Origin: Caryophanales bacterium UBA1744
GTDB lineage: Bacteria > Bacillota_I > Bacilli_A > RFN20 > CAG-826
Direction: 5' to 3'
Length of the DNA: 47,380 nt
NCBI GenBank assembly: GCA_002314915.1
Contig: DCHU01000012.1
Coordinates: 1 to 47,380, forward strand
Shown: positions 8,343-15,631 of the stretch, piece after piece
Layout of the letters: each line of letters opens with the position of its first letter
How positions within the stretch are numbered: position 1 is the first letter of the stretch
The notes under the pieces: model-generated
What the model saw: the letters and a program-made list of their open reading frames with translations, nothing else
Databases searched by the model: none
Told to the model about the DNA's origin: nothing
Position numbers and translations under genes: made by a program

Positions 8343-9977
8343 TTAGTCTTGGAAGACCGAAAGGGTTCCAAGGTTCATGTTTCCGCTCTTACCACTGATT
8401 GTGAGAGTGTGTTCTCCTGCAGAGAATTCACCTTCTCCGAGGATGACTGGATAGTAGTTCATACGGTTGTTTCCGCAGGTTCCCATACCGGCGTCTGCGT
8501 ATGTCTTGTTTGTGACATCAACCTTAACTCCGTCGATATCGACCTGGATTGAATCTGAGATCTTCTTTGTTGACGAGTTCTCTGAGTTTCCGAGGTAAGC
8601 GACAATCTGTCCTGTGAATGCCTTATCCGCGTTAACCTTCATGCTGACCTTTGTGGAGTCTGAGCTGAGTGTAACATAGTTATCTGGATGATCTCTGTCA
8701 GATGAATCGGTCTTAAGAGTTGTTCCTGAGATCGATAATTGATCAACGTTTGCAACGACCTGTCCAGCATCGTTTCCTGTTGCGGTTGGACCATCTGTTA
8801 AGGTGTTGATGACGTTATCTAATGTCTCGCTTGGAATACCGAGTGCGAGAAGCATGTTGTAGAACTTGTTGTGGAGGGCGTCTCCCTTCAATTCCTGAAT
8901 CTGGTTGATGTAGATTTCAACGTTGTCCTGACCCGCTATTTCACCAACATATCTCTTGTCTTCGATGTTGCCAAAGTTGGAGAAGAGGTAATCCTGATAG
9001 ATATCATTGAGTTTCATGCCGAGCAATCCATTTGTGAGGATTCCACATAATCCGGTTCTATCGGTTCCGATACGGCAATGGAAGAACGCTGGGAAGTTGT
9101 CTGAATTTCCAATTACATCAAAGTAATCTTTGACTGACTCTGCGTTTCTTGAGAAATGGTGTAATGCATTGCCTCCATAATCCATATAGCAATTCTTAAT
9201 TGTGGTGTTTGGAAGATTGAGGTTGTATTGGGTGTTGCTGTTAACGTTGATTTCGGTTTTCACCTTAAGGTGATCTGTCATCTCTTTCTTAGCGTCTTCA
9301 GTGATGATTCCTTTGCCGACGACGTTCTGAACGCCTGCTTTATTTTGGAAGTTGTTTCCTGATGTTCTATAGAGAAGGCCCTGCTTGATCGTGCCTCCGT
9401 CTTCAAGTTCTCTACCACCTAAGTCACGGCAGTTTGTGAGACCTTCCACTTTGATGTTTCTTGGGCATGTCTCATCGACATAGAACTCTAAGATATCCGA
9501 CACAGCATCGGTGCCGTCTTCATAGTATGCCTTAATCTGGAAATAGTTGCTTCCAAGCCAAACGTTCATGAGTTCGATGGTTGGTTCGGTGGTGCCCATA
9601 ACCTCATATCCATCGCTTAAATCTTCCTCCATACCAAAGGTAACGGAATAATTCTTAATGACTTGATCAGCATCTGGGTCGTGTGTCCATTCAAGTGTGA
9701 CGTTATTTGGGTCTGATAAGAACTGATCGCCGTTTGGATACTGGTCAGCAGGAATCTTTGAGTAGTCTCCGTTGTACTCTAAGTATGTTGCCTGTCTATC
9801 TGTGTGGATAGTCATGACGTTCTGGAGGTTTGTGACCATTTCGAAATGACCGGTTGCCACACTGACAGGTTGCTGAGATGATTCTTCAATTGTCTTTGAA
9901 GGTGCTGGTTTTGTTCCGCATGATGCTAATGCAAGTGCGGAAAACATAATCAATAAGCTTTTGTGTTTGTTTTTCAT
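8343..9977 (-). CDS. Surface lipoprotein tyrosine phosphatase (paralogue 2)
   Basis: I choose the ATG at 9977 because it follows AAAGGGAA and opens a proper lipoprotein signal (lipobox LASC, Cys20). A longer frame from 10028 runs through the control region. The resulting 544-residue protein has a short Ser/Gln linker, a fibronectin-III-like domain (about 45-165), then a tyrosine phosphatase domain with NCRDLGG (182-188) and HCRIGTDRTG, catalytic Cys301 and Arg307. One C-terminal beta module follows. It is very similar to the 4174-6501 protein over the phosphatase region but lacks the long TSSEQK linker and the last CBM-like module. It probably dephosphorylates extracellular substrates. Its upstream region carries repeated ATGCGT elements. 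Confidence 0.88.
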   Translation of the reverse strand: MKNKHKSLLIMFSALALASCGTKPAPSKTIEESSQQPVSVATGHFEMVTNLQNVMTIHTDRQATYLEYNGDYSKIPADQYPNGDQFLSDPNNVTLEWTHDPDADQVIKNYSVTFGMEEDLSDGYEVMGTTEPTIELMNVWLGSNYFQIKAYYEDGTDAVSDILEFYVDETCPRNIKVEGLTNCRDLGGRELEDGGTIKQGLLYRTSGNNFQNKAGVQNVVGKGIITEDAKKEMTDHLKVKTEINVNSNTQYNLNLPNTTIKNCYMDYGGNALHHFSRNAESVKDYFDVIGNSDNFPAFFHCRIGTDRTGLCGILTNGLLGMKLNDIYQDYLFSNFGNIEDKRYVGEIAGQDNVEIYINQIQELKGDALHNKFYNMLLALGIPSETLDNVINTLTDGPTATGNDAGQVVANVDQLSISGTTLKTDSSDRDHPDNYVTLSSDSTKVSMKVNADKAFTGQIVAYLGNSENSSTKKISDSIQVDIDGVKVDVTNKTYADAGMGTCGNNRMNYYPVILGEGEFSAGEHTLTISGKSGNMNLGTLSVFQD

Positions 9978-10003
9978 ATGACTGTTCCCTTTCATGAGAA
10001 TGT

Positions 10004-10075
10004 ATGTGCACATAATACGCATAAACATGCGTTTAGAAATGCGTAATGTTGTTATATGCGTATGACAATCTTACG
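10004..10075. promoter_or_regulatory. Operator-like region with four ATGCGT half-sites before phosphatase gene 2
   Basis: ATGTGCACATAATACGC lies at 10004-10020. ACGCAT/ATGCGT occurs at 10017-10022, 10027-10032 (together a perfect dyad with 4-base gap), 10039-10044 and 10056-10061. GACAATCTTACG lies at 10064-10075. The outer blocks match those before the paralogue at 6551-6600. Confidence 0.5.
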
Positions 10076-10103
10076 TAATTGTGTAAAGTTTTATAAATAA
10101 AAA

Positions 10104-10136
10104 AATCCACATTGCATATAAATTGCATTGTGGATT
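10104..10136 (-). terminator. Terminator of the YwaF-like gene
   Basis: A 13-bp stem with one mismatch (AATCCACATTGCA paired with TGCATTGTGGATT) is followed on the minus strand by a T-rich run. Confidence 0.8.
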
Positions 10137-10142
10137 AAGTTG

Positions 10143-10970
10143 TTATGCTTTCTTGGATTTGATTGTTCTAACAAGACAGTTAATTCCGTATGTTGCGAAC
10201 CAGATTACCGCGATTCCGAGGAGGAATGCCACGATGTACATGAAGAAGAACAACCAGTAGAAGAATCCCATCTCACCGATTGGTGATAAGGATCTGAAAT
10301 ACGCTAAGACAGGTATCTCGCATCCGCCATAAGGCGAAATATACATGAAGTTGAGATCGAATTCCTTAACGTTGTAATGGATGATATTTGTTGCGTTTGC
10401 CACCACAACAAAGAACACAAGCCACAAGATTGCTGGGCCCAATTCTTTGATGATGGATTTGATGTTTGTCATATATCTTCTTGAGACGATTAAATACACT
10501 CCAAGGACCACCATAGCGGCATGCCAATACATTGTATGTATTAACATCGTGATATATGGGTATGCATCTCTTAGACATCCGCCAGGATACGAGATGGTTG
10601 CAAGACCCGCTAAAAGACCGCATGTTGCTAGGAATAAATACATTGATTCCCTAACTTTTTTCCAAGGGAGTAATGGAGCGACAACCGCCACCCACATAGG
10701 AACTGAGCAGAATTGGAATGGGAATAAAGTTGCGTCGAAATGACCTCTTACTTTTGAGAGGAATATTTGCTTATAGATCTCAAACACCAAGAGTATCGCA
10801 CCCATAGTAAATACGAAGATTCTATCTGTTTTATCGTTGTGTTTTCTTCCTAGGAAGAAAGATACAAGAACGGAGGCGACAACCATGATCACGAGCCACA
10901 TGATGTGATACCATCCGAGGACCGTTTGTTGTTGTGTGTATTGCCAGCCGGTTATTAACGTTAATGACAT
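10143..10970 (-). CDS. YwaF/TMEM164-like integral membrane protein
   Basis: The 275-residue protein has about seven hydrophobic segments. It carries the family's characteristic stretch DATLFPFQFCSVPMWV near residue 78, and conserved polar residues within membrane segments (YWHAAMV, NATNIIHYN). This layout is that of the YwaF/TMEM164 family of Bacillota, whose role is poorly known; in eukaryotic TMEM164 an acyltransferase activity is reported, but that cannot be carried over from sequence alone. AAGGGGGAG is 8 bases from the ATG. It is divergent from the serpin gene and has its own terminator, so it is probably monocistronic. Confidence 0.75.
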   Translation of the reverse strand: MSLTLITGWQYTQQQTVLGWYHIMWLVIMVVASVLVSFFLGRKHNDKTDRIFVFTMGAILLVFEIYKQIFLSKVRGHFDATLFPFQFCSVPMWVAVVAPLLPWKKVRESMYLFLATCGLLAGLATISYPGGCLRDAYPYITMLIHTMYWHAAMVVLGVYLIVSRRYMTNIKSIIKELGPAILWLVFFVVVANATNIIHYNVKEFDLNFMYISPYGGCEIPVLAYFRSLSPIGEMGFFYWLFFFMYIVAFLLGIAVIWFATYGINCLVRTIKSKKA

Positions 10971-10996
10971 AATTACTCCCCCTTTTGCGGAGTAGG

Positions 10997-11013
10997 ATAT
11001 TTTAAATCCTATA
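10997..11013. promoter_or_regulatory. Dyad in the YwaF-like/serpin divergent region
   Basis: AGGAT-ATTTTAA-ATCCT is a 5-bp inverted repeat in the 84-base divergent intergenic region and could be a shared operator. Confidence 0.25.
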
Positions 11014-11042
11014 TAAAAAATGGAAAACTGAATTAAGTGTGC

Positions 11043-11048
11043 TAGAGT
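11043..11048 (+). promoter_or_regulatory. Extended -10 box of the serpin gene, apparently leaderless
   Basis: TAGAGT preceded by TGC (extended -10) ends 6 bases before the ATG at 11055. The only purine-rich stretch (GAAGG) almost touches the ATG and is too close for normal initiation. No good -35 was found. Confidence 0.4.
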
Positions 11049-11054
11049 GAAGGT

Positions 11055-12446
11055 ATGAAGAAAAGTTTGTTTTTATTAGCACCACTATTCGTGTTATGTG
11101 CATGTGGCACAATCGTTAACCCGACTCCGGTTAGCTCCGAGATTGTAGATATCTCAAAATCAGAAGAACCAATAAAGTCATCCTCATCAGAAGAATCAAT
11201 AAAGTCATCTTCATTTGAAGACGACTCAGAAGAGAGTGTTTCTCACGAAGAGAACCCATCTCAGTATGGGCTTAACATGGAAAACTCAGATAAGACGGGG
11301 GACGTTTACTACAACTTCCCAAAGAACGCCAGATATCAGCAGTTATCCTTATCAACAAAAGAGAACCTTATTAAGACAACCTTATCTGATTTCGACTCAT
11401 ATTTAAGTGATTCCAATAATAAAGATTATGTTATTTCACCTGCATCATACGCGCTTGCAATCTCAGGATTGTCAGCCGTATCTACAGGCATCAACAACAC
11501 CGCATTCGGCTTATCTTCTTCTCCTTCAAACGATGTTAAATCCCTTTTGAATTCATGGAATTTTGAGGTCAAAAAAGAAAGTTCAGAGAATTCCAGCGCG
11601 GAGTATAACTACATTAGATCTGCAGTATTGCACCAACAAGTTGGTGATACATATAAATTCGACAGCACAAAACGTGTTAGTGCCGCAGATAAATACATCT
11701 CTACTCTCGTGTCTCCACTTGCATCTGCAAAGAACCAAGCTCAAGACTTCTTTAAAGACAAAATCGGTCTTAGTTTGAATATCCCAGGCGAAGCTACACA
11801 AGACGGAGTCGTCACTTATGGCGCTCTGAAAATGAAGGATTTCGTTCCTGGAGGGCTGTCATCAAGTAACGATACTTTTAATTATCAAGATGGTTCAAAG
11901 GCAACAATACCTGTCATGCCTTTCGGAACCATCTATTATCCAAAGGAACTGAAGTATGCTAATGGTTCGAACTTTGAGGTATTCCAAGTCGGAATTGAAC
12001 ACACGAGCATGATCATTGTTCTTCCAAATAAAGACGTTGCAATTGAAGATGTTTCAGTCTCGAACGCATATTCTTTATTCAAAGAACAAGGAAAGGTTGA
12101 AGAGACAATTGGATACGTTCCATTCTTCCATGCGAAATCGGAGAACGTTAACCTCACAAAGATAGTTAAATCAAAACTAAACGGATCTGAGAGCTTCTGC
12201 AGCGGTCTTCTTCAAAATACGGTCGTAAACGACTTGCAGATCGATTCAGTCTTACAAGCATCCGACTTCGAGTTCAATAAATACGGAGTATGTGGAGAAA
12301 GTATCACCGCAGTGTATCTGTCTGGTTCAGCTGCTCCAGAAGAACACGAACCGATCATCTTAAACGTCGATAGACCATTCTATGCGATATCGGTGATGGA
12401 TGACTTCCCACTATTCATATCCAAAGTCAATAATCCAAATAGATAA
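11055..12446 (+). CDS. Serpin-family protease inhibitor lipoprotein
   Basis: The protein has 463 residues. The lipobox LCAC gives lipidated Cys17, and an acidic Ser-rich linker with repeated SSEES blocks follows (about 25-65). The remaining 390 residues have the serpin fold signatures: DYVISPASYALAISGLSAVS near 130, MIIVLPN near 320, VLQASDFEFN near 400, and the C-terminal hallmark VDRPFYAISVMDDFPLFISKVNNP. The hinge of the reactive loop (YGVCGESITAVYLSG) keeps Gly and Glu but is poorer in small residues than classical inhibitory serpins, so inhibition is likely but not certain. A surface serpin would protect the cell from host or competitor serine or cysteine proteases. It is transcribed alone. 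Confidence 0.9.
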   Translation: MKKSLFLLAPLFVLCACGTIVNPTPVSSEIVDISKSEEPIKSSSSEESIKSSSFEDDSEESVSHEENPSQYGLNMENSDKTGDVYYNFPKNARYQQLSLSTKENLIKTTLSDFDSYLSDSNNKDYVISPASYALAISGLSAVSTGINNTAFGLSSSPSNDVKSLLNSWNFEVKKESSENSSAEYNYIRSAVLHQQVGDTYKFDSTKRVSAADKYISTLVSPLASAKNQAQDFFKDKIGLSLNIPGEATQDGVVTYGALKMKDFVPGGLSSSNDTFNYQDGSKATIPVMPFGTIYYPKELKYANGSNFEVFQVGIEHTSMIIVLPNKDVAIEDVSVSNAYSLFKEQGKVEETIGYVPFFHAKSENVNLTKIVKSKLNGSESFCSGLLQNTVVNDLQIDSVLQASDFEFNKYGVCGESITAVYLSGSAAPEEHEPIILNVDRPFYAISVMDDFPLFISKVNNPNR

Positions 12447-12467
12447 AGATCACTCAATGTGGTCTTT
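12445..12467 (+). terminator. Terminator of the serpin gene
   Basis: AAAGATCAC-TCAAT-GTGGTCTTT is a 9-bp stem (one G-U) running from the stop codon into TTCTTTT. Confidence 0.85.
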
Positions 12468-12488
12468 TTCTTTTGCTAATAATCTAAA

Positions 12489-12546
12489 TAAGACGAGGAT
12501 GGCTATTTGATGATTACTTTATAGTAATCTTCTTGTTTTCGTCTTA
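12489..12546 (+). other. Nested dyad structure between convergent genes
   Basis: An outer 12-bp arm pair (12489-12500 with 12535-12546, G-U pairs only on the plus strand) encloses a perfect inner hairpin GATTACT-TTAT-AGTAATC (12512-12529). It is not followed by a T-run, and both neighbouring genes already have their own terminators. It may be a structured RNA or a protein site. Confidence 0.35.
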
Positions 12547-12566
12547 AATCGCCCATTTGCATAAGA

Positions 12567-12592
12567 AAAGGCCACCTTTCGAGGTGACCTTT
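12567..12592 (-). terminator. Terminator of the Cys-rich-repeat lipoprotein gene
   Basis: AAGGTCACCT-CGAA-AGGTGGCCTT (minus strand, one G-U pair, tetraloop) is followed by TTCTTA. Confidence 0.8.
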
Positions 12593-12608
12593 AACTGTTT
12601 TGGTTTAA

Positions 12609-14471
12609 TTAAGCAACCTTGACTAAACGAGCAGCGAAGACCCAGATTGAGTATCCGTTGTTGTTGTTGTGGATTGTTAATGTCTTTGCGCCAGCTGCGA
12701 TTGTGACTGTAGCGAGAGACTTTGTTGTCCAGTTAGCAGCCTTGTCTGATAAGCCAGTTGCTGCATAGTTGTCTTCGTCGTTGCCCATGTTGATAGCTGC
12801 TGCATCATCAACTGCGACTGTGTACTTGTAGAGCTTGCAGAGTTCTGAACCGCCGTTGTTGCCCTCTGTGTCACCCTTTGCAACTGCTGTTGCTGAGTTC
12901 CAGTAGCCGTTGTTTGCGTTGCCAGATGAAGCCTGAGCATTGATGTAGAGCTCATATGTGCCTGCTGCGATGCCTGTGATATCCCACTTGTCATCAAAGA
13001 TGTTCTTTCCGAGACGTGTGTTCTTGTCTGAAGCAACTGGAGCTTTCTGACCTTCTGTGAGGTCTGCTGCAACCATTTCGACACCTGTCTTGCCGCATGA
13101 GCATGAGACTGCCTGCATAGCGCCTGTCTTAGTGCCTGCAGTATATGCGTGCTCGTGTGGTACCTCTGGATCGACTGGATCAGCTGGCTTTTCTGCTGGT
13201 CTGAATGTGAAGTTATAGAATGTTGACTTATAACCACCAGCCATGACAAGTCTGATCTTGTTTGTTCCAGCGTGGAGTTTGAATGTGTATGGCATGACAT
13301 ACTCTTTCTGTGGCTGGTTTGTCTGTGAACCAGTAACTGGAGCTGTCATTGTTGGGTCGAATTCCTGTGGAGCATCATCGACATAGAGGATGTATCTGTA
13401 GTCTGCGATTGCTTCGCCCTTCTTTTCGCCTTCGATGTAGTAGCCTGGTGTCCACTCTTGGCCGGTTGGGTCTGCTGCCCAGAAGTCCTTGCCTGATAAG
13501 TAGTTAGCTGCCTTAGCGTTGCAGTAGAGGTGCTGCTGTTCGCCCATTGTTGCGACCTGCTCTGCTGTGAGGTCGAAGACATATTCGAAGAAGTCACCTG
13601 TCTGAGTCTCGTCGAAGATCTTCTCATCATCTGCGCCGCTTGCGTCGCCGTTTTCATTTAAGACCATTGAGTTTCCGATTGGCTGGCCCCAGAACTTTGT
13701 GCCGCCATCTTCATTGATGACTAAATGTTCTTTTGATGCTTCTGAAGGCTCTGATGCCTTGAATCCGAAGTATGTCTGATCGCATCCTTCGTGAGCACAT
13801 GAGTAGAGACGGACTTTTGCCTTGCCTGCTTCTGGCTCTGTATCGTCGCCGATTAACTGGATGTCGTGGCCGAGAGCATCTTCTGTGATAGCCTCAACCT
13901 TGTTACATGTTTCGCATGTCTTTGTGCCTTCGCCCGGTTCTGTACATGTTGCTGCTTTTGTCCATGTATCTTCGCCCCATGTGTGGCCTGTTGCTGGAAC
14001 TTCTGTTGTGACTTTCTCGTGGCAACGTGAGCACTCTTCAATCTGTGTGCCTGCTTCTTCACATGTTGGAGCGACTGCGCCTGTCTGATTTTCAGCCTTA
14101 ACGTTGTCGTGGCCTAATGCATCAACTTCTTCTGTCTTCTCGTCTCCGCAAACAGAGCACTTGGAAACTTTTGTTCCGCCCTCTGTACATGTTGCTGCTT
14201 TTGACTTTGCTGTATCTTCAACATAGGTGTGTCCCTTTGCTGAAACGCTCTGTGTCTGCTTTTCGCCGCACTCTGTACATGTTCTTTCTTTAGAACCTTT
14301 TTCTGTACATGTAGGTGCCTTTGTTTCTTTCCACTCACCGTATGTGTGCTTGTGAGCCTGTGATGTGGCAGCCGGTTCAGATGACTCGCCGCCTGGTGTT
14401 GGTTTTGGTCCGCATGCTGCTAAGAAGAGCATAGCTGCTGCTGAGACCAAGAATAATGAGGATTTCTTCAT
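12609..14471 (-). CDS. Lipoprotein with tandem Cys-rich repeats and CBM-like domains
   Basis: The protein has 620 residues. The signal peptide ends LAAC with Cys20. Residues of about 40-200 hold four tandem units of the form GH-x-W-x-ATCTE-x-G-x5-C-x2-C-x10-A-x-GH, a module widespread in surface proteins of gut Bacillota, each unit with three or four Cys and flanking His residues that could bind metal. Residues 230-420 form a beta-sandwich like a carbohydrate-binding module (HAGTNKIRLVMAGG...FYNFTF). Residues 430-620 contain a second such domain ending TLTIHNNNNGYSIWVFAARLVKV. No catalytic motif is visible. A surface sugar-binding or adhesion role is inference. AGGAG is 6 bases from the ATG. 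It is related in build to the 25435-27207 protein. Confidence 0.85.
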   Translation of the reverse strand: MKKSSLFLVSAAAMLFLAACGPKPTPGGESSEPAATSQAHKHTYGEWKETKAPTCTEKGSKERTCTECGEKQTQSVSAKGHTYVEDTAKSKAATCTEGGTKVSKCSVCGDEKTEEVDALGHDNVKAENQTGAVAPTCEEAGTQIEECSRCHEKVTTEVPATGHTWGEDTWTKAATCTEPGEGTKTCETCNKVEAITEDALGHDIQLIGDDTEPEAGKAKVRLYSCAHEGCDQTYFGFKASEPSEASKEHLVINEDGGTKFWGQPIGNSMVLNENGDASGADDEKIFDETQTGDFFEYVFDLTAEQVATMGEQQHLYCNAKAANYLSGKDFWAADPTGQEWTPGYYIEGEKKGEAIADYRYILYVDDAPQEFDPTMTAPVTGSQTNQPQKEYVMPYTFKLHAGTNKIRLVMAGGYKSTFYNFTFRPAEKPADPVDPEVPHEHAYTAGTKTGAMQAVSCSCGKTGVEMVAADLTEGQKAPVASDKNTRLGKNIFDDKWDITGIAAGTYELYINAQASSGNANNGYWNSATAVAKGDTEGNNGGSELCKLYKYTVAVDDAAAINMGNDEDNYAATGLSDKAANWTTKSLATVTIAAGAKTLTIHNNNNGYSIWVFAARLVKVA

Positions 14472-14481
14472 ATTTTCTCCT

Positions 14482-14499
14482 GTAATACTTTTGTATTAC
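14482..14499 (-). promoter_or_regulatory. Perfect hairpin abutting the ribosome binding site of the 12.6-14.5 kb lipoprotein
   Basis: GTAATAC-TTTT-GTATTAC is a perfect 7-bp dyad that ends exactly where the AGGAG site (14477-14481) begins. It could be an operator or an RNA hairpin affecting translation or mRNA stability. Confidence 0.45.
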
Positions 14500-14830
14500 G
14501 CCTTTCCTAGGGGATTGAAGTGAGCTCTGCTGCACCCTAATACAGCAAAACAAAGGTTACGGAAACCGTTAGATAGGATTTGTGTAATCTTATGGCTTCA
14601 TATTAGTGCGAATGAAAAAACTAGTCATCACCCTTTTTGCATTTTTAAAGGGTTGTCAATATGTTTTCGCAAGATTGTCAGTAAATACGGCTATTTGGGT
14701 AACGGAATATATCTTTTAAAGAATTAAGATTTCGTGCACATTTGGACGCGAATATGTACGAATAAAGGCGATTTGAATAATTTGGATCGTGTTTGATGAC
14801 ATGTAGTATCAATGCAAACAATCGCAAAAA
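14500..14830. other. 330-bp upstream region of the Cys-rich lipoprotein gene
   Basis: No gene was found here. It holds a dyad GGTT-ACGGA-AACC near 14556, and at 14731-14770 two consecutive copies of the element seen before the phosphatase genes (TTCGTGCACATTTGGACGCG and ATATGTACGAATAAAGGCG). A long leader or distal control region is likely. No confident -35/-10 pair could be assigned. Confidence 0.4.
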
Positions 14831-14860
14831 AAGACCGGAAATCTAATGACGCCCGGCCTT
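14831..14860 (-). terminator. Terminator of the GH3 partner gene
   Basis: AAGGCCGG pairs with CCGGTCTT (one G-U) and is followed by a T-run on the minus strand. The other side is also T-rich. Confidence 0.8.
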
Positions 14861-14874
14861 ATTTTTTATGTGAA

Positions 14875-15630
14875 TTATTCCGCTGCTAACTTAGCGATTG
14901 GGGTCTCGCACAAGAAGGTTACGTTCTTAACATCTGGCATGACATATAGGTATGTGTCTTTATTGCCGAATGTGTTATAAGCGCTGGTTGTGAGAGTTAA
15001 TGTGTTGTCTCCGGTAACCAAGTTCGTGTTCTTCAAGATGATGGATGTGAATCCCTCGCGATCTGCGGTTAATTCGATATCCTCGGTCTTGACGTTGAGC
15101 TTGTTGATCTGAATCTTGATGTAATCAGTGATGTTTTCAAGCGCGTGATACTCGCCCTTGTCATCCATCCAGTTGGACATCATGGAGATTTCGATGTCTG
15201 ACATGCCGTGCTTCTCGGTTTTGACGCTGAATGAGATAGCGCCTCCTGCACGGTTTAAGCCAGAGATTGCTTCGCCCATGTTAGTGTCATCAAGTTTGAC
15301 GTATGTTTGCGCTTTACTCTTATTGAGTGGGGCGACGACTGCATCTCTTGCGTTCAAGATAGCTGCGTTCTTGTATGCGGATTTTGATGACTGGACTTCG
15401 TCATTGTCACCGTTGTAGGTGATATAGTCGTTATCGATGACGATGTCTTCTGGAAGTGCAGCATAGCTGCCTTTGACTTCAGCTGCATTCTCATCATATT
15501 GCTTTTCATACGCTTTGTAGTCGTTATAGCTCTTGGCGAGCACGCCACCGCCGATGCCTACACCCGCAAGAACGAGAACTGGAACGACGATGAATGATGA
15601 GTATTTGTGGAAGAATACTGAGAAGTTCAT
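14875..15630 (-). CDS. Membrane-anchored protein co-transcribed with GH3 enzyme
   Basis: The protein has 251 residues. A single membrane segment (VVPVLVLAGVGIGGGVLA, about 16-33) is followed by a charged coiled stretch and a beta-rich domain rich in Asn/Asp/Lys that ends with an exposed strand (YVMPDVKNVTFLCETP). No enzyme motif was recognised; the outer part looks like an immunoglobulin-like or CBM-like binding domain. It starts one base after the stop of the GH3 gene, so the two are translated together. It probably helps hold or feed the GH3 enzyme at the membrane, which is inference from position. Confidence 0.7.
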   Translation of the reverse strand: MNFSVFFHKYSSFIVVPVLVLAGVGIGGGVLAKSYNDYKAYEKQYDENAAEVKGSYAALPEDIVIDNDYITYNGDNDEVQSSKSAYKNAAILNARDAVVAPLNKSKAQTYVKLDDTNMGEAISGLNRAGGAISFSVKTEKHGMSDIEISMMSNWMDDKGEYHALENITDYIKIQINKLNVKTEDIELTADREGFTSIILKNTNLVTGDNTLTLTTSAYNTFGNKDTYLYVMPDVKNVTFLCETPIAKLAAE

Positions 15631-15631
15631 A

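Noticed and set aside
9978..10028. Longer start for phosphatase gene 2 (17 extra codons)
   Set aside because: The extra part crosses the repeated ATGCGT control region; the internal ATG has a ribosome binding site and opens a proper lipoprotein signal.
12677..14338. Several long open frames inside the 12.6-14.5 kb lipoprotein gene on both strands
   Set aside because: They are shadows of the true frame, with biased Gln/Ser/Thr/His composition, no ribosome binding sites and no recognisable domains.
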